From: Bacteroidota bacterium
GTDB taxonomy: Bacteria; Bacteroidota; Bacteroidia; Bacteroidales; P3
Reading direction: 5' to 3'
NCBI GenBank assembly: GCA_030540495.1
Contig: JAUNWC010000110.1
Location: 1 to 5,963 of the forward strand
Length of the DNA stretch: 5,963 bases
In this document: piece after piece, positions 1 to 5,963 of the stretch
Layout of the letters: each line of letters starts with the position of its first letter
Position numbering within the stretch: position 1 is the first letter of the stretch
Position numbers and translations under genes: made by a program
Notes under the pieces: model-generated
Told to the model about the DNA's origin: nothing
What the model saw: only the letters and a program-made list of their open reading frames with translations
The model's database searches: none

Positions 1-947
1 AAGCAGATACTTTTAAAGAACGATTAGAACTTGGTTTAATAGAAGCGGATTTTGTACAAGGGAAAGTTCAAGTATTTGAAAAATATAGGGAAAATCAAGT
101 AATAAAAACCCATTGGACAGAATCTAAATATCATGCTATTCATTATGGCACTAATCTATTAAAATCTATATTAGGAGAAACAATATTTGATTTTCCTAAA
201 TCTTTATATTTAGTCGAAGATACATTAAAACTATTAACAAAGCCAAATTCCCTTGTTTTAGATTTCTTTGCGGGAAGTGGAACGACTTTGCATGCTACTA
301 TGCAACTAAATAATGAGGATGGAGGCAATAGGCAGTGTATTTTGGTAACTAATAATGAGAATAATATTTGCGAGGAAGTTACTTACGAAAGAAACAAAAG
401 AGTAATACAAGGTTATACTAACGCTAAAGGTGAATGGACGGAAGGATTGAAAAAGAATAATTTGCGTTACTATAAATGCAAAGGCGTGGGAAGAGAAAGG
501 ACATTGAGAAACAAAAAGACGCTGGTTGCCCTTAGTTGTGGAATGCTGAATATAAAGGAGAATATTTATAAGGAAGAAAAGACTTTTGGTGCTTTGGCTT
601 TAAGGGAGAACAAATGCCGATACTTTGCCGAAGGAGAAAGACGTATGCTTGTAATAATAGACGAGGAATGGATAGAAAGAATTGTGGAGCAACTAAAAGA
701 AATGGAAGTAAAAGAGAGGGTAAAAGTATATGTATTTTCTAATGGTAGTTATGCTTGGGATGATGATTTTGAGGAGGTAGGCAGGAAAGTAGATTTGTGT
801 GCTTTGCCTGAGGCTATATACAATGCTTATAGAAACATATTGCCAAAACGAGAGGACAAGATAATAGAGACGGGAGAGGAAAAACCTTTGACAGCAGAGC
901 AAGAGGAAGAGATAATAAATATGTATAAACAAGCGGAGGAGGAATAG
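1..947 (+). CDS. mod: Type III-like DNA adenine-N6 methyltransferase (Mod), 5'-truncated by window edge
   Basis: The reading frame is open from base 3 (first full codon) to the TAG at 945-947 and gives 314 residues; the true start lies left of the window. Visible in the sequence: the SAM-binding motif I DFFAGSGTT at partial residues 87-95, preceded by FDFPKSLYLVED (about 62-73) and followed by LNNEDGGNR and EEVTYERNK. This order, with motif I near the C-terminal part, is that of beta-class methyltransferases such as type III Mod, in which the catalytic DPPY motif and the target-recognition domain come earlier. DPPY is therefore expected upstream and cannot be checked here. The first 60 or so residues are probably the end of the target-recognition domain. 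The tail after motif I is long (about 220 residues) and ends in an acidic stretch, AEQEEEIINMYKQAEEE. In the family, Mod methylates adenine in a short asymmetric site and is required by Res for DNA recognition. The res gene follows 5 nt downstream. Leucine codon use changes sharply near base 290 (see findings). Confidence 0.9.
   Translation, partial: ADTFKERLELGLIEADFVQGKVQVFEKYRENQVIKTHWTESKYHAIHYGTNLLKSILGETIFDFPKSLYLVEDTLKLLTKPNSLVLDFFAGSGTTLHATMQLNNEDGGNRQCILVTNNENNICEEVTYERNKRVIQGYTNAKGEWTEGLKKNNLRYYKCKGVGRERTLRNKKTLVALSCGMLNIKENIYKEEKTFGALALRENKCRYFAEGERRMLVIIDEEWIERIVEQLKEMEVKERVKVYVFSNGSYAWDDDFEEVGRKVDLCALPEAIYNAYRNILPKREDKIIETGEEKPLTAEQEEEIINMYKQAEEE
935..942 (+). promoter_or_regulatory. 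Ribosome binding site for res (GGAGGAGG)
   Basis: A purine run GGAGGAGG sits 10 nt before the ATG at 953 and supports that start codon. It lies inside the last codons of mod, so part of its match may simply reflect the Glu-rich C-terminus of Mod. Its position implies translation of res directly after mod. Confidence 0.65.
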
Positions 948-952
948 AAAAG

Positions 953-3322
953 ATGTTTGAATTAAAAGAATATCAGCAAAAAGCGGTTTTGGAATTAAGA
1001 AAAGAGATTATTCGCCGACTTGCCAAGGAAGAGAAAAGACAAAAAGTAGTATTCAAAGCACCTACGGGAGCAGGGAAAACGGTTGTGGCTTTTTCTGTTC
1101 TGTCGGAAGTGGCAGAAGAGGTGCAAGAAAAGTTTGATTTACCTTCTCAACAAGTTGCTTATATATGGCTTGCTCCAAACAAACTGCACGAGCAAAGTTA
1201 TCTTAAGATGAAAAACTTCTTTTCTATTACTAAGCGTTTGCGTCCTATGCGTTGGGACGATATTGACCATAGTTTAGAAAGTTTGCAACACGGCGATATA
1301 CTTTTTCTTAATTGGGAAAGTGTCAATAAGGACAACGCTATAATAATGCGAGATAGTGAGCAGAGAAGAAACCTAAGAGAGATAGCCTATAGAACACAAG
1401 TGGAGGCAAAGATACCTATTGTTGTTATAGTGGATGAGGAACATATGTTTGCCGGCAGAAATGCGAGAAAAAGCGAGAAAGTCCTACAAGTGCTTAACCC
1501 TCTAATAGAGTTTAGAATATCTGCCACACCAGAAACTCCGGGAGATTATCGTTATACTATAGATAGGAGCGAGGTAATAAAAGAGGAGATGATAAAGAAA
1601 AACGTTGTTCTCAACCCTAATATAAAAGACGAGGGAGGCGATAGGTCGGTTAATCAACAACTATTAAAACAGGCTTTAAAGAAAAGAAACTCCTTAAAAG
1701 AAAGATACGAAAAACTTGGCAAAAAGATAAACCCTTTGCTACTCATACAACTGCCAAACGATAACAATACGACTAACAGCGAAGAGGAAAGAAAAATAGT
1801 AGAAGATGTAAAGGCTTATCTTTCAAGCCCGCAAATAAATATCACAACAAACAATGGCAAACTTGCCGTTTGGCTAAGCAACGAAAAGACTAACCTAACC
1901 GATATAGAGAAAGAGGATAGCATTGTAGAGGTATTGTTGTTTAAGCAAGCGATAGCCTTAGGTTGGGATTGTCCAAGGGCAGCGGTTTTGTTGATATTTA
2001 GAGATTTGCAAAGCGTAACTTTTACCGTGCAAACTGTTGGTAGAATACTTCGTATGCCTGAGCAATGCTTTTATATGGACGATGCTTTAAATCATGGCTA
2101 TGTTTATACCAATCTTAGCGCTAATATGATAGTAATAGCAAAGGATGATATGGACTTTATGAGTAAATATGTTGCTTATAGGAAAAAGGATATAAATAAC
2201 GTAGATTTAACAGCAGAGTATATTAACAAAAAGCCCGTAAGAAATAGATTGCAGGCAGATTTTAAAAGGGTTTTGTGTGATACGTTTAGGGATGAGTGGC
2301 ACTTGAATGAAGTAGAGATATTTGAGGAAAATTATTCGGCAGAGGATATGAGTGTAACTTATAGTGTTCAGTCGGATAAATTAAGCGAGGACAATCAAAC
2401 AACAAGAAACAAACTAAATTCAAAACTTGATTTTAATGTAAGCAATATTTTTGCTTCCTTGCCAAAAGATTTGGAAATAGAGTCTGGAGTGGTTGGACTT
2501 GTTGAAGTGAATAGTAGAACAAGGATGGCGCGTAGTTCTAACGAGATAGATAGAGCGTTTTATCTTTTTTGTAGAAAGAATGTAGGAGATTTTGCCAAGA
2601 AAGATAGTACTCCTGTGCTTGTAGGTGCTTTAATGGAGATGATGAATAAGTATTTTAACTTTCTTGACGCAAATGCCAAAAAGACTTTGCTCTATCACGA
2701 GAATAGATATAAGGTTGTTCCTATAATAGAAAAGGCATTGCAAAGGTATCGTAACAAGATGGAGAAAAAGAAAGAAGCCTCAGAAATAAAACCTACCACT
2801 TTCCTTTGGCAAATACCTGAGCAAAGACTATACAACGAAGAAACGCACGAGCAAGATAAAGCATATTTGCACGCTATGGAGCCTTATTATAAGTTAAAAA
2901 GAGAGTCTTTGCCTGAGAATAGGTTTAGTAAGTTTTTGGAGCAAAATGCAGACAGCATAGAGTGGTGGTATAAGAATGGAGATAGCGGTAAAGAGAACTT
3001 TTCTATTGCTTACGAATCTGTGGGCAAAGTTCCTTCGCTTTTCTATGTGGATTATATCATACATTTGAGAAATGGAATAACTTGCTTGTTTGACACAAAG
3101 ACAAAGCAAAGCGATATGAATGCTCCAAGCAAACACAACGCTTTGATAAAATATATAAACGAGCAAAACAAACAACAAGATAATAAACTCTTGGGTGGAA
3201 TAATAATAGAGGATGCAAAAAGCGAGGGTGTTTGGAAATATAGCAACTTTCCAATAGAAAATACAGAGGATTTGCAAGGTTGGGATGTTTTCTCTCCAAA
3301 AGAATTAAACGAAAAACAATAA
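953..3322 (+). CDS. res: Type III-like restriction subunit (Res): SF2 helicase with C-terminal PD-(D/E)xK nuclease
   Basis: This 789-residue protein has the full set of superfamily 2 helicase motifs: Walker A APTGAGKT at 36-43, motif II as DEEH at 161-164, motif III SATPE at 190-194, motif V around QAIALGWDCPRA (332-343) and motif VI QTVGRILRMP at 360-369. The GWDCPRA and QTVGRILR forms are typical of type III Res subunits. The C-terminal nuclease candidate is IEWWYKN (669-675), then FYVDYI (697-702) and FDTKTK (713-718). Asp700, Asp714 and Lys716 would form the D...DxK metal site. In the family, Res binds Mod, uses ATP to move or switch along DNA, and cuts near unmethylated sites. The length is somewhat short compared with EcoP15I-type Res (about 970 residues), but both catalytic regions are present and the frame is intact. 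The start is the first ATG of the frame, 5 nt after mod and with a GGAGG site. A stand-alone helicase-nuclease is less likely given the adjacent mod. Confidence 0.92.
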   Translation: MFELKEYQQKAVLELRKEIIRRLAKEEKRQKVVFKAPTGAGKTVVAFSVLSEVAEEVQEKFDLPSQQVAYIWLAPNKLHEQSYLKMKNFFSITKRLRPMRWDDIDHSLESLQHGDILFLNWESVNKDNAIIMRDSEQRRNLREIAYRTQVEAKIPIVVIVDEEHMFAGRNARKSEKVLQVLNPLIEFRISATPETPGDYRYTIDRSEVIKEEMIKKNVVLNPNIKDEGGDRSVNQQLLKQALKKRNSLKERYEKLGKKINPLLLIQLPNDNNTTNSEEERKIVEDVKAYLSSPQINITTNNGKLAVWLSNEKTNLTDIEKEDSIVEVLLFKQAIALGWDCPRAAVLLIFRDLQSVTFTVQTVGRILRMPEQCFYMDDALNHGYVYTNLSANMIVIAKDDMDFMSKYVAYRKKDINNVDLTAEYINKKPVRNRLQADFKRVLCDTFRDEWHLNEVEIFEENYSAEDMSVTYSVQSDKLSEDNQTTRNKLNSKLDFNVSNIFASLPKDLEIESGVVGLVEVNSRTRMARSSNEIDRAFYLFCRKNVGDFAKKDSTPVLVGALMEMMNKYFNFLDANAKKTLLYHENRYKVVPIIEKALQRYRNKMEKKKEASEIKPTTFLWQIPEQRLYNEETHEQDKAYLHAMEPYYKLKRESLPENRFSKFLEQNADSIEWWYKNGDSGKENFSIAYESVGKVPSLFYVDYIIHLRNGITCLFDTKTKQSDMNAPSKHNALIKYINEQNKQQDNKLLGGIIIEDAKSEGVWKYSNFPIENTEDLQGWDVFSPKELNEKQ

Positions 3323-3328
3323 AGTATT

Positions 3329-3547
3329 ATGGCAATAAAGAATATAGACAAAGATTTTTTGGACTACGGCATCAAAACAAGAGATATGCAACTTATAGAA
3401 AGTTTTAGCATAGAAAACAAAGTGGATTTTGATTGGGTAAAAGAATATATGTTGAAAGCATATCAAGAAGAGAAAAACGAGACCGACAGAGATTTAGACA
3501 TAGACGGGGTAAAGAAAATAATAAAGAAAGCATTGAAAAAACTATAA
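3329..3547 (+). CDS. Small conserved-looking protein of unknown function (72 aa)
   Basis: I do not recognise a named family. The protein has no signal peptide, membrane segment or cysteine. It appears mostly helical and has two parts. Residues 1-60 are acidic, with the aromatic segment DFDWVKEYMLKAY at 33-45. The last 12 residues, VKKIIKKALKKL (61-72), form a lysine-rich amphipathic helix with six Lys. Overall there are 16 acidic and 15 Lys/Arg residues. It starts 6 nt after the res stop, with no Shine-Dalgarno-like sequence before its ATG, so translation probably depends on coupling to res. The dndD-like gene follows after 17 nt. Being squeezed between the two larger genes on the same strand, it is most likely a real gene and an accessory or adaptor subunit, possibly binding DNA or the ATPase through its basic tail; that role is inference. 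Its place matches where dndC would stand in a canonical dnd operon, but it is far too small to be DndC. Confidence 0.78.
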   Translation: MAIKNIDKDFLDYGIKTRDMQLIESFSIENKVDFDWVKEYMLKAYQEEKNETDRDLDIDGVKKIIKKALKKL

Positions 3548-3564
3548 AAAAACATTAGACTATT

Positions 3565-5577
3565 ATGCAAATACAACATATATATGCAGAGAATTATAAA
3601 ACCTATTTGCATTTGGATTTGGATATTTCGGTAAGGAAAGATAGACCTATTATTCTTATAGGAGGAGCCAATGGAGGAGGAAAGACTACTTTGTTTGATA
3701 CCATAGCCGGTGCTGTGTATGGTTTGGATATAAGGGATAAAAAGACTTTTAGAGAGTTGTTAAATTCTGGTATAAAGGAAATAAATAACAATACAAAAAT
3801 AGTGCTTCAAATTTCTTTTATGGGTTATGCAGGTGGTAGTTTAAGTCAATATAAATTGACAAGGACATACACATACATAAATGAAAGAATAGCCGAGAAT
3901 GTTACTTTGCTATGGGGAGGCAATACGTTTTCTTTTGGCACGTATTCTTCTGCAAAAGAGAAAGAAAATGCTGAGACTGCAATCAATAGGATAATAAAAG
4001 CAAATCTGCCAAAAGAGTTAAGTAATTATTTTCTTTTTGATGCAATGAAAACAAGCGAACTTGTAAAAGAAGAGCAACTTAGCGGGCTTATACAAAATAA
4101 TATACAGTCGGTTATGGGCTTTAACAAGTATGGGCAATTGCAAAAGGCTGCCCAAATATTGCTTGAAGAGGAAAATATGAAACGATTGGAAGACCAAGAG
4201 CAGAAGAAAGAATATGAGCAAGTAGTAAAGAAAAAAGAAACAGAAGAGGAAGAAAAAAAGAAATTAGAGAAAACCTTGAGTGATGCTTTAGAATATGCCG
4301 CCGATAACAAACATCTCATAGAAAAGTTAAAGAAAGGACAACAAGACAACGAAGCCATACAAGAAAAGATAAGACAAATTGAAGCAAAAATAAGCAATGT
4401 AGAAAAAGAAGAGAAAGAATATGTTGTTAAGGTAGAAGAAATAGTAAAAGATATAGAGCGAGAAATATTTTTTCCAAAACTTGCTGATTTGATAAAAAGT
4501 GAAGTAGAACTTATTTTGCAAAGTAAGAAAGAAATAGAGAATGCAAATAAAGATATGTTGTCAAAAGAAAAATTGGAGCAACTAACAAAAAAAATTGTGC
4601 ATATTATTACGCAACAATATATCGTACAGGGAAGAATAGATACAGAATCCATTGTGGAAGAATTGGACGAGGGGCAACAAACAAATAAAATAAAGGACAA
4701 CTATGATTATTTGAATAATAGAGATTTGGAAAAACTTTCTTTTCTTATTGGTAGTATTGGTAATAGTAAATGGTTGTTCATTAATAATGAAAAAGAAAGA
4801 CTTAATAAAGAAATAGATAATTTGCCAAGAGAAAGAACAAGGCTTGAAAATTATAGAAAACAACTATCGGGTGATGATTATTCTCTAATAAAACAATATG
4901 AGAAAAATGACCAAATCATCGCTACAACAAAACAACAAATAAAAGAAAAGGAAAAAGAAATAGCCTCATGTGAGAAACAGATAGAGACTTATGACTATCA
5001 AGTACCCTCTGAGCCAGACCCAAAATATGAAATGCTTTGCAAATTGCCTAACTATTTTAAGGACTTATCAAAACGCCTGCTTTATTCAAAGAAAAAGAAT
5101 ATTGAGCAAAGGATGTTGGAGGAATTGAACAAAAATCTTGTTGTATATAAGGGTGTAATAGAGCGGGTTGTACTTAGCGATGAGAATGACAACATTACCT
5201 TTAAAATGTATCATAGAGAAGGAAATGAAATATATCTTAGCCAGTTAAATGCCGGAGCAAAACAAACGGTAATGCAAGTCTTGTTGAAAGTACTGTATGA
5301 ATTGGGAGATTATGACCCACCTGTAATGATAGACACTGTTATGGGAGTACTTGACAAAGAAAGTAGGGAAACAATAATAGAAAATTACTTCCCAGACCTT
5401 GCAAGTCAAACAATACTACTAAGTACAGATACGGAGATAAGAGTAGAGGATGATTTTATAAAATTGGCTCCTTTTATTTCTAAGGTTTTTACTTTGCATA
5501 GAGATAAAGAAACACAATGTACAACAATAAGTAATGATTATTTTGGAATAAAATTAAAGGAGGTAGAGCAATGGTAG
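3565..5577 (+). CDS. dndD: DndD-like SMC/Rad50-type ATPase with long coiled coil
   Basis: This 670-residue protein has the split-ATPase plan of SMC/Rad50 proteins. The N-terminal half-site holds Walker A GANGGGKTT (34-42). The C-terminal half-site holds an ABC signature-like LSQLNAGAKQ (558-567), Walker B PVMID (586-590), D-loop VLD (595-597) and ENYFP followed by ILLSTDTEI (606-625). The ENYFP/ILLSTDTEI block, and YFLFDAMK (155-162) in place of the usual FFFDGEK-like segment, are what place it with DndD rather than RecF, RecN or generic SMC. Two Glu/Lys-rich coiled-coil arms (about 195-300 and 405-520) flank a less charged middle (about 300-400) that may be the hinge. The three cysteines (469, 492, 652) do not form a CxxC zinc hook. 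In Dnd systems DndD is an ATPase that works with DndC and DndE on DNA before sulfur insertion; here it follows mod-res. The Walker B Asp is followed by Thr, not Glu. The first ATG fits the usual N-terminus of the family, though no Shine-Dalgarno is visible. Confidence 0.85.
   Translation: MQIQHIYAENYKTYLHLDLDISVRKDRPIILIGGANGGGKTTLFDTIAGAVYGLDIRDKKTFRELLNSGIKEINNNTKIVLQISFMGYAGGSLSQYKLTRTYTYINERIAENVTLLWGGNTFSFGTYSSAKEKENAETAINRIIKANLPKELSNYFLFDAMKTSELVKEEQLSGLIQNNIQSVMGFNKYGQLQKAAQILLEEENMKRLEDQEQKKEYEQVVKKKETEEEEKKKLEKTLSDALEYAADNKHLIEKLKKGQQDNEAIQEKIRQIEAKISNVEKEEKEYVVKVEEIVKDIEREIFFPKLADLIKSEVELILQSKKEIENANKDMLSKEKLEQLTKKIVHIITQQYIVQGRIDTESIVEELDEGQQTNKIKDNYDYLNNRDLEKLSFLIGSIGNSKWLFINNEKERLNKEIDNLPRERTRLENYRKQLSGDDYSLIKQYEKNDQIIATTKQQIKEKEKEIASCEKQIETYDYQVPSEPDPKYEMLCKLPNYFKDLSKRLLYSKKKNIEQRMLEELNKNLVVYKGVIERVVLSDENDNITFKMYHREGNEIYLSQLNAGAKQTVMQVLLKVLYELGDYDPPVMIDTVMGVLDKESRETIIENYFPDLASQTILLSTDTEIRVEDDFIKLAPFISKVFTLHRDKETQCTTISNDYFGIKLKEVEQW
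5556..5564 (+). promoter_or_regulatory. Strong Shine-Dalgarno site AAAGGAGGT
   Basis: AAAGGAGGT is a near-perfect match to the anti-Shine-Dalgarno sequence, 6 nt before the ATG at 5571. It lies within the last codons of the dndD-like gene and fixes the start of the overlapping downstream gene. It is the best ribosome binding site in the window and suggests that the last gene is translated efficiently in its own right. Confidence 0.85.
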
Positions 5578-5963
5578 ACTTTAATTTGGAAGGCTTAAGA
5601 GAATTAGAAGGTATTAACAACGAATTGTCTTCCATAAAGGCAAAGTTAGAAGCATACATAAACCTTAAAAAATATAGCGAAGGCATTGGGGAGATATCTC
5701 TTAATAATTCACACGTAAAGAGAATTTGTTTGCTTGTTGGGCTTAGTAATAATGATAAAAGAGATATGCAAGAGGTAAACAAGATGGTTACTTCAAAACA
5801 AAGTCAACCATACGTATCCACTTTTTTTACGAAATCGGGTATGAGAGAAACCTTTGTTGCTCTTATAAAGTTAAGGTATCATAGTGAAGAAGTAGAATGG
5901 AACAGTCCTTCTCAATTATCAAAAATCTTGGGGTATGAAATACTAAAAGGAAGAGATATTCTT
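5571..5963 (+). CDS. 3'-truncated gene downstream of dndD-like ATPase; possible DndE-like protein
   Basis: The frame opens at ATG 5571, overlaps the end of the ATPase gene by 7 nt, and stays open for 131 codons to the window edge; no stop is seen. The strong AAAGGAGGT site supports the start. The N-terminus (about 5-35) looks helical, with the heptad-like stretch LEGINNELSSIKAKLEAY. The rest is soluble, with a basic segment VKRICLLVGLSNNDKR (49-64), STFFTKSGMRETFVALIKLR (83-102) and LGYEILKGRDIL (120-131). The pattern of an aromatic-Gly segment, then an ALIKLR-type helix, then a closing helix with LKGRDIL loosely resembles the end of DndE (DUF1832), a small DNA-binding partner of DndD encoded just after dndD. 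If so, only a few residues are missing. The match is from memory and weak, the N-terminal extension is unlike canonical DndE, and an unrelated accessory protein or a longer fusion is possible. Confidence 0.72.
   Translation, partial: MVDFNLEGLRELEGINNELSSIKAKLEAYINLKKYSEGIGEISLNNSHVKRICLLVGLSNNDKRDMQEVNKMVTSKQSQPYVSTFFTKSGMRETFVALIKLRYHSEEVEWNSPSQLSKILGYEILKGRDIL

Noticed and set aside
288..302. TTG at 288 or ATG at 300 as the start of a separate gene
   Set aside because: The same frame is open to the left edge and encodes methyltransferase sequence including the DFFAGSGTT motif, which a start at 288 would exclude.
2894..3351. Three overlapping minus-strand open frames opposite the end of res
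   Set aside because: They lie wholly within or across the clear res nuclease domain and the start of the small gene, and their hydrophobic Cys/Phe-rich products are typical of antisense frames in purine-rich genes.
3548..3564. Internal terminator or promoter in the largest gap
   Set aside because: The gap is only 17 nt, A-rich, with no inverted repeat and no room for a -35/-10 pair.
4026..4700. Long minus-strand open frame of 224 codons opposite the ATPase coiled coil
   Set aside because: Its product is a Ser/Phe/Cys-rich low-complexity sequence, the mirror of Glu/Lys codons on the plus strand, with no recognisable domain; the plus-strand gene explains the region fully.
4300..5080. Rad50-like zinc hook in the coiled coil of the ATPase
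   Set aside because: There is no CxxC; the cysteines at residues 469 and 492 are 23 residues apart and outside the likely hinge.
5571..5577. Frameshift or programmed fusion joining the ATPase to the last gene
   Set aside because: The ATPase already ends in the usual family position, and the overlapping ATG has a near-perfect ribosome binding site, so ordinary overlapping genes explain it.
5489..5782. Minus-strand open frame of 97 codons across the ATPase-last gene junction
   Set aside because: It is antisense to two supported genes and to the strong AAAGGAGGT site, and shows no start signal or motif.

Overview
The window is a stretch of a low-GC bacterial genome (about 30-35% GC in the first 600 bases, counted by eye; A/G-rich coding strand; standard stops TAG, TAA, TAA, TAG, with TGG used for Trp). 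It carries one tightly packed, plus-strand gene block and nothing else. I do not assign a taxon: two genes have strong GGAGG-type ribosome binding sites and two have none, which does not settle it.

Layout: (1) 1-947, the C-terminal 314 residues of a type III-like DNA adenine methyltransferase (Mod), cut by the left edge. (2) 953-3322, a complete type III-like restriction subunit (Res): an SF2 helicase/translocase with a C-terminal PD-(D/E)xK-type nuclease. (3) 3329-3547, a 72-residue protein of unknown function with a lysine-rich C-terminal helix. (4) 3565-5577, a 670-residue SMC/Rad50-like ATPase whose C-terminus carries hallmarks of DndD, the ATPase of DNA phosphorothioation systems. (5) 5571-5963, the first 131 codons of a gene overlapping the previous one by 7 nt; by position and weak C-terminal resemblance it may be DndE-like. 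The right edge cuts it.

Gaps between genes are 5, 6 and 17 nt, then a 7-nt overlap. No promoter, terminator, tRNA, repeat array or mobile element is visible, and no gene-free stretch exceeds 20 bases, so the block reads as one operon whose promoter lies to the left of the window.

Together the genes look like a defence cassette: a Mod-Res pair that would mark self DNA and cut non-self DNA, joined to a DndD-like ATPase, a small linker protein and a possible DndE-like partner. The sulfur-chemistry genes of a true Dnd system (dndC, cysteine desulfurase) are not in the window. Either they lie outside, or the DndD-like module has been recruited to a Mod-Res system without phosphorothioation. The second reading is the more novel and is inference only.
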